Part shown: positions 15,589 to 18,445 of the stretch, in pieces | How positions within the stretch are numbered: the first letter of the stretch is position 1 | Layout: every line of letters starts with the position of its first letter | Source of the DNA: Dethiobacter sp. | Lineage (GTDB): Bacteria; Bacillota_D; Dethiobacteria; Dethiobacterales; Dethiobacteraceae | DNA length: 18,445 bases | Reading direction: 5' to 3' | Assembly: GCA_018333395.1 (NCBI GenBank) | Contig: JAGXSQ010000022.1 | Location: 1 to 18,445 of the forward strand | Translations under genes and position numbers: made by a program | The notes under the pieces: generated by a model | Database searches by the model: none | The model's input: the letters and a program-made list of their open reading frames with translations, nothing else | Told to the model about the DNA's origin: nothing

Positions 15589-17258
15589 TATTCTTCCCCC
15601 CTGATCATTTCATTGATAGGGCTTCCTGGTGGAACTATGGGGAAAACATTCTCCTCCGGCCTGACCCGGAAATCAATAACAACCGGCCCGTCTGTCTCGA
15701 TAGCACGGCGTAGTACAGGCCCCACCTCTGACGGTTTTTCCGCCCGCAGACCCAGCGCCCCGTAAGCCTCCGCCACCTTGACAAAGTCTGGACCCTGTTG
15801 CAGTCCGACAGAGGAATAGCGGCGGCGGAAAAACATCTGTTGCCACTGTCGCACCATCCCCAGATACTGGTTGTTAATAATCGCGACCTTGACGGGAAGC
15901 TGGTAAGCCACAGCCGTAGCCAATTCCTGTATGTTCATCTGAAAGCTGCCATCGCCGGCGATACAAAATACCAACTCCCCCGGACGACCCACCTGCATAC
16001 CAAGAGAAGCAGGAAATCCATAGCCCATCGTCCCCAGCCCTCCTGAGGAAGCTAAAGAACGCGGGCTGGTAAAACGGTAATATTGAGCCGTCCACATCTG
16101 GTGCTGGCCGACCTCCGTAGTAATCAGCGCTTTCCCGCCCGTTTCTTCATAAATTTGTTCGATGACGTATTGCGGACAAAGCTCGCCCTCCGGCTCCTGA
16201 CAATAGCGCAAAGGTGCGGCACAGCGCCATCCCTCAATTTGTGCGAGCCAAGCCTCCGTGTCGGCTGGAGCCGTTTTCCTCAGTAATTCCGTCAGCACAA
16301 GCTTAACATCGCCGACAATGGGGATATCTACCCGCACATTTTTGCCGATTTCTGCCGGGTCAATATCTATATGGATTATTTTGGCGTTTTTGGCAAAAAG
16401 GTTGACCTTGCCGGTAACCCGGTCGTCAAACCGCGCCCCGATGGCCAAAATCAGGTCGGCGTCATGGACCGCCATATTAGCCCAGTACGTGCCGTGCATC
16501 CCCAGCATCCCCAGCGCCAAGCGATGGGTGCCGGGAAAGCCCGATAGGCCCATCAACGTTGTCGTCACTGGAATGCCGGCACTTTCGGCAAGGGCCAGCA
16601 ACTCTTCGTGCGCTCCGGAATAGACCACCCCGCCGCCGGCATAAAGGACCGGTTTTTTGGCGCGCGCCAAAAGTCTAGCCGCCCTAGCAATCTGCCCGGG
16701 ATGTCCCTGATAGGTCGGGTTGTAGCCCGGAATATGCACTTCCTGCGGATAGCGGAAATCGCCCTCCGCCGCCTGGATGTCACGCGGCAGGTCAACGAGC
16801 ACCGGACCGCAGCGCCCGGTAGTAGCAATATAAAAAGCTTCTTTAATTATTCTTGGCAGTTCGTGGACCTCTTGTACCAAGTAATTGTGCTTGGTAACAG
16901 GCAGAGTAATACCGGTGATGTCCGCTTCCTGGAAAGCGTCCGTCCCGATCAAGGGTGTAGCCACCTGTCCGGTAAAAACTACCATCGGCACTGAGTCCAT
17001 GTACGCTGTGGCAAGGCCGGTCACCAAGTTGGTGGCGCCGGGGCCGGAGGTGGCAAAGACGATGCCGGGTCGCCCCGTAGCCCGGGCATAGCCATCAGCG
17101 GCATGAATGGCCCCCTGCTCGTGGCGGGACAAGACATGGCGTATATCGACGTCAAAAAGTTGGTCATAAAGAGGAAGCACCGCTCCCCCAGGATAGCCAA
17201 AGACGGTATCTGCCTTTTCTGCTCTGAGGGCCTCAAGAACCATCCGCGCACCTATCAT
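15588..17258 (-). CDS. ilvB: Acetolactate synthase large (catalytic) subunit
   Basis: The enzyme condenses two pyruvates, or pyruvate with 2-oxobutyrate, as the first common step to valine, leucine and isoleucine. The 556-residue ThDP enzyme has the catalytic glutamate E47 in [16 protein letters not shown], the FAD-contact middle domain (about 190-325, including [11 protein letters not shown]), and the ThDP/Mg motif GDGSFQMN (435-442). QWQQMFF near 471-477 is typical of true biosynthetic synthases. The ATG is two bases after the ilvD stop. Its ribosome site is the run of ten G in the ilvD 3' end. Assignment is firm, and it is not the catabolic AlsS, because ilvN follows. Confidence 0.97.
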   Translation of the reverse strand: MIGARMVLEALRAEKADTVFGYPGGAVLPLYDQLFDVDIRHVLSRHEQGAIHAADGYARATGRPGIVFATSGPGATNLVTGLATAYMDSVPMVVFTGQVATPLIGTDAFQEADITGITLPVTKHNYLVQEVHELPRIIKEAFYIATTGRCGPVLVDLPRDIQAAEGDFRYPQEVHIPGYNPTYQGHPGQIARAARLLARAKKPVLYAGGGVVYSGAHEELLALAESAGIPVTTTLMGLSGFPGTHRLALGMLGMHGTYWANMAVHDADLILAIGARFDDRVTGKVNLFAKNAKIIHIDIDPAEIGKNVRVDIPIVGDVKLVLTELLRKTAPADTEAWLAQIEGWRCAAPLRYCQEPEGELCPQYVIEQIYEETGGKALITTEVGQHQMWTAQYYRFTSPRSLASSGGLGTMGYGFPASLGMQVGRPGELVFCIAGDGSFQMNIQELATAVAYQLPVKVAIINNQYLGMVRQWQQMFFRRRYSSVGLQQGPDFVKVAEAYGALGLRAEKPSEVGPVLRRAIETDGPVVIDFRVRPEENVFPIVPPGSPINEMIRGEE

Positions 17259-17260
17259 TC

Positions 17261-18445
17261 TTATTCTTCCCCCCCCCCTTCTTTAAGGATAGCGCCACGG
17301 CTGGCCGAGGTAACTTGCCGGACATAGCGTGCTAGGTAACCGCGGCTGATTTTAGGCGGCGGCAACTCCAGCGCTGCCAGCCGGGCGGCCAGTTCCGCTC
17401 CCTCGACCAGCAAGTCCAGCCGCCTGCCGGGAATATCGATAGAGATTTGGTCTCCCTCCCGGACAACAGCAATCGGCCCTCGCTCCATGGCTTCCGGGGA
17501 GATATGACCGATGGCCGCCCCGCGTGTCGCGCCGGAAAAACGACCGTCGGTCACCAGCGCCACCTCCCGGTCCAGCCCCATGCCCGCCACTGCCGCCGTA
17601 GCCGTCAGCATCTCGCGGAACCCGGGACCGCCCCTTGGCCCTTCATAACGGATGACCACGATATCGCCTGCCCGGATGGCGCCGCCGAGGATCGCCTCCA
17701 CCGCCGCTTCTTCGCTGTCAAAAACGCGCGCCGGTCCAATCTTTTGCCGCATCTCCGGGGCAACCGCCCCCTGTTTTACGACCGAGCCCTCCGGCGCTAG
17801 GCTACCATGCAGTACGGCAATGGCGCCATTTTGCAAATAGGGGTTGTCGGTTGGCCGGATGACGTTGTCATCGAGACAGCGGGCCGCAGCAATTTGCTGG
17901 CTCACCGTCAGGCCGCTGACCGTCAGGCATTCCTCCGCCAGCAGATGGAGCTCACCAAGCCGCTTCATGACCGCCTGCACCCCGCCGGCGGCCTCCAAAT
18001 CTTCAATCCGCTGCTCACCGGCCGGGGAAAGCTTGCACAGCTGTGGTATCTGCCGCCCTACTTCGTCCACCATAGCCAGGTCCAGCCGGACGCCGGCCTC
18101 ATGAGCCACCGCCGGCAAATGCAAGATTGTATTTGTAGACCCGCCGATGGCCATATCAACCGCCAAAGCGTTGCGGAACGCCTCCCTAGTCATAATGCGT
18201 GAGGGCGTAAGTCCCTGCCTGACAGCCTCCAAGACACAGACACCGGCACGTTTAGCCAAGCGTATACGGTCGGCAGTAACCGCCGGCACAGTCCCGTTGC
18301 CCGGCAGCCCCATGCCCAGCGCTTCCGTCAGGCAGTTCATCGTATTGGCCGTAAACATCCCGGCGCAGGAACCGATACCCGGGCAGGCACACGCTTCCAG
18401 CTCACCAAGCTCCGCCTCCGTCAACAGTCCCGCCTTAACTTTGCC
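17261..18445 (-). CDS. ilvD: Dihydroxy-acid dehydratase, 5' part outside the window
   Basis: IlvD makes the 2-oxo acids of valine and isoleucine synthesis using an Fe-S cluster. The 394 visible codons are open to the right edge, so the gene is cut there. The full family length of about 555 suggests some 160 N-terminal residues are missing, including the first cluster cysteines. The visible part has [18 protein letters not shown] with a cluster cysteine, the [14 protein letters not shown] block, the RPTDNPY and [13 protein letters not shown] motifs, and the active-site loop [15 protein letters not shown] at 18424 is not the start, as the frame continues past it with family-like sequence. It is first of the genes seen in the operon. 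Confidence 0.97.
   Translation of the reverse strand, partial: GKVKAGLLTEAELGELEACACPGIGSCAGMFTANTMNCLTEALGMGLPGNGTVPAVTADRIRLAKRAGVCVLEAVRQGLTPSRIMTREAFRNALAVDMAIGGSTNTILHLPAVAHEAGVRLDLAMVDEVGRQIPQLCKLSPAGEQRIEDLEAAGGVQAVMKRLGELHLLAEECLTVSGLTVSQQIAAARCLDDNVIRPTDNPYLQNGAIAVLHGSLAPEGSVVKQGAVAPEMRQKIGPARVFDSEEAAVEAILGGAIRAGDIVVIRYEGPRGGPGFREMLTATAAVAGMGLDREVALVTDGRFSGATRGAAIGHISPEAMERGPIAVVREGDQISIDIPGRRLDLLVEGAELAARLAALELPPPKISRGYLARYVRQVTSASRGAILKEGGGEE
17269..17278. repeat. Ten-base C/G homopolymer at the ilvD-ilvB junction
   Basis: Ten C in a row on the plus strand encode three glycines and the first base of a glutamate codon at the IlvD C-terminus. On the minus strand they form a poly-G tract about ten bases before the ilvB ATG that would act as its ribosome site. 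Such runs are prone to slippage and to sequencing error. Confidence 0.8.

Overview
The window looks like a chromosomal housekeeping segment from an anaerobic member of the Firmicutes, probably class Clostridia. This is inferred from several things. The tRNAs carry encoded CCA ends. There are strong AGGAGG-type ribosome sites and TTG/GTG starts. The pdxS-pdxT ... serS-tRNA-Ser order recalls the pdxST-serS-tRNA-Ser order of Bacillus subtilis. The LeuC/LeuD pair is of the short homoaconitase-like type, and there is a small RCKP-type rubredoxin-like protein. No species can be named from sequence reading alone. I see no IS element, phage gene, CRISPR array, rRNA or clear sign of recent transfer.

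Layout: almost everything is on the minus strand, so transcription runs from right to left. At the right edge lies an operon for branched-chain amino acids: ilvD (cut by the window edge), ilvB, ilvN, leuC and leuD. A 41-residue RCKP rubredoxin-like gene follows, then an intrinsic terminator. Next come an EF-G-like GTPase gene (fusA paralogue) with a terminator after it, and ddl (D-Ala-D-Ala ligase) paired with an unrecognised exported, membrane-anchored protein. pdxS-pdxT (pyridoxal 5'-phosphate synthase) follows with its own promoter and a terminator overlapping the pdxT stop. A tight group comes next: a type-4 uracil-DNA glycosylase, an OmpR/PhoB-type response regulator and a sensor histidine kinase. 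argS follows with its own promoter. The only plus-strand protein gene is a GDT1/UPF0016-type cation transporter, convergent with argS and divergent from serS. At the left end are serS, two tRNA-Ser genes (anticodons TGA and GCT) behind an extended -10 promoter, a terminator, and a well-formed promoter driving an unidentified transcript out of the window.

How the genes fit together: the right half supplies valine, isoleucine and leucine synthesis enzymes. Three of these (IlvD, LeuC and LeuD as one complex) involve Fe-S chemistry. PdxS/PdxT make PLP, the cofactor of the final transaminases. The left half is translation: SerRS, two tRNA-Ser species, ArgRS and the EF-G paralogue. ilvC, leuA and leuB are not in the window.

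I did not find a clearly new biological system. The items most worth a second look are the unidentified transcript at the left edge, the serS upstream region (operator-like palindrome in the promoter, and a terminator-like hairpin without a recognisable T-box), the tiny rubredoxin-like gene at the end of the ilv-leu operon, and the unrecognised membrane-anchored protein after ddl.
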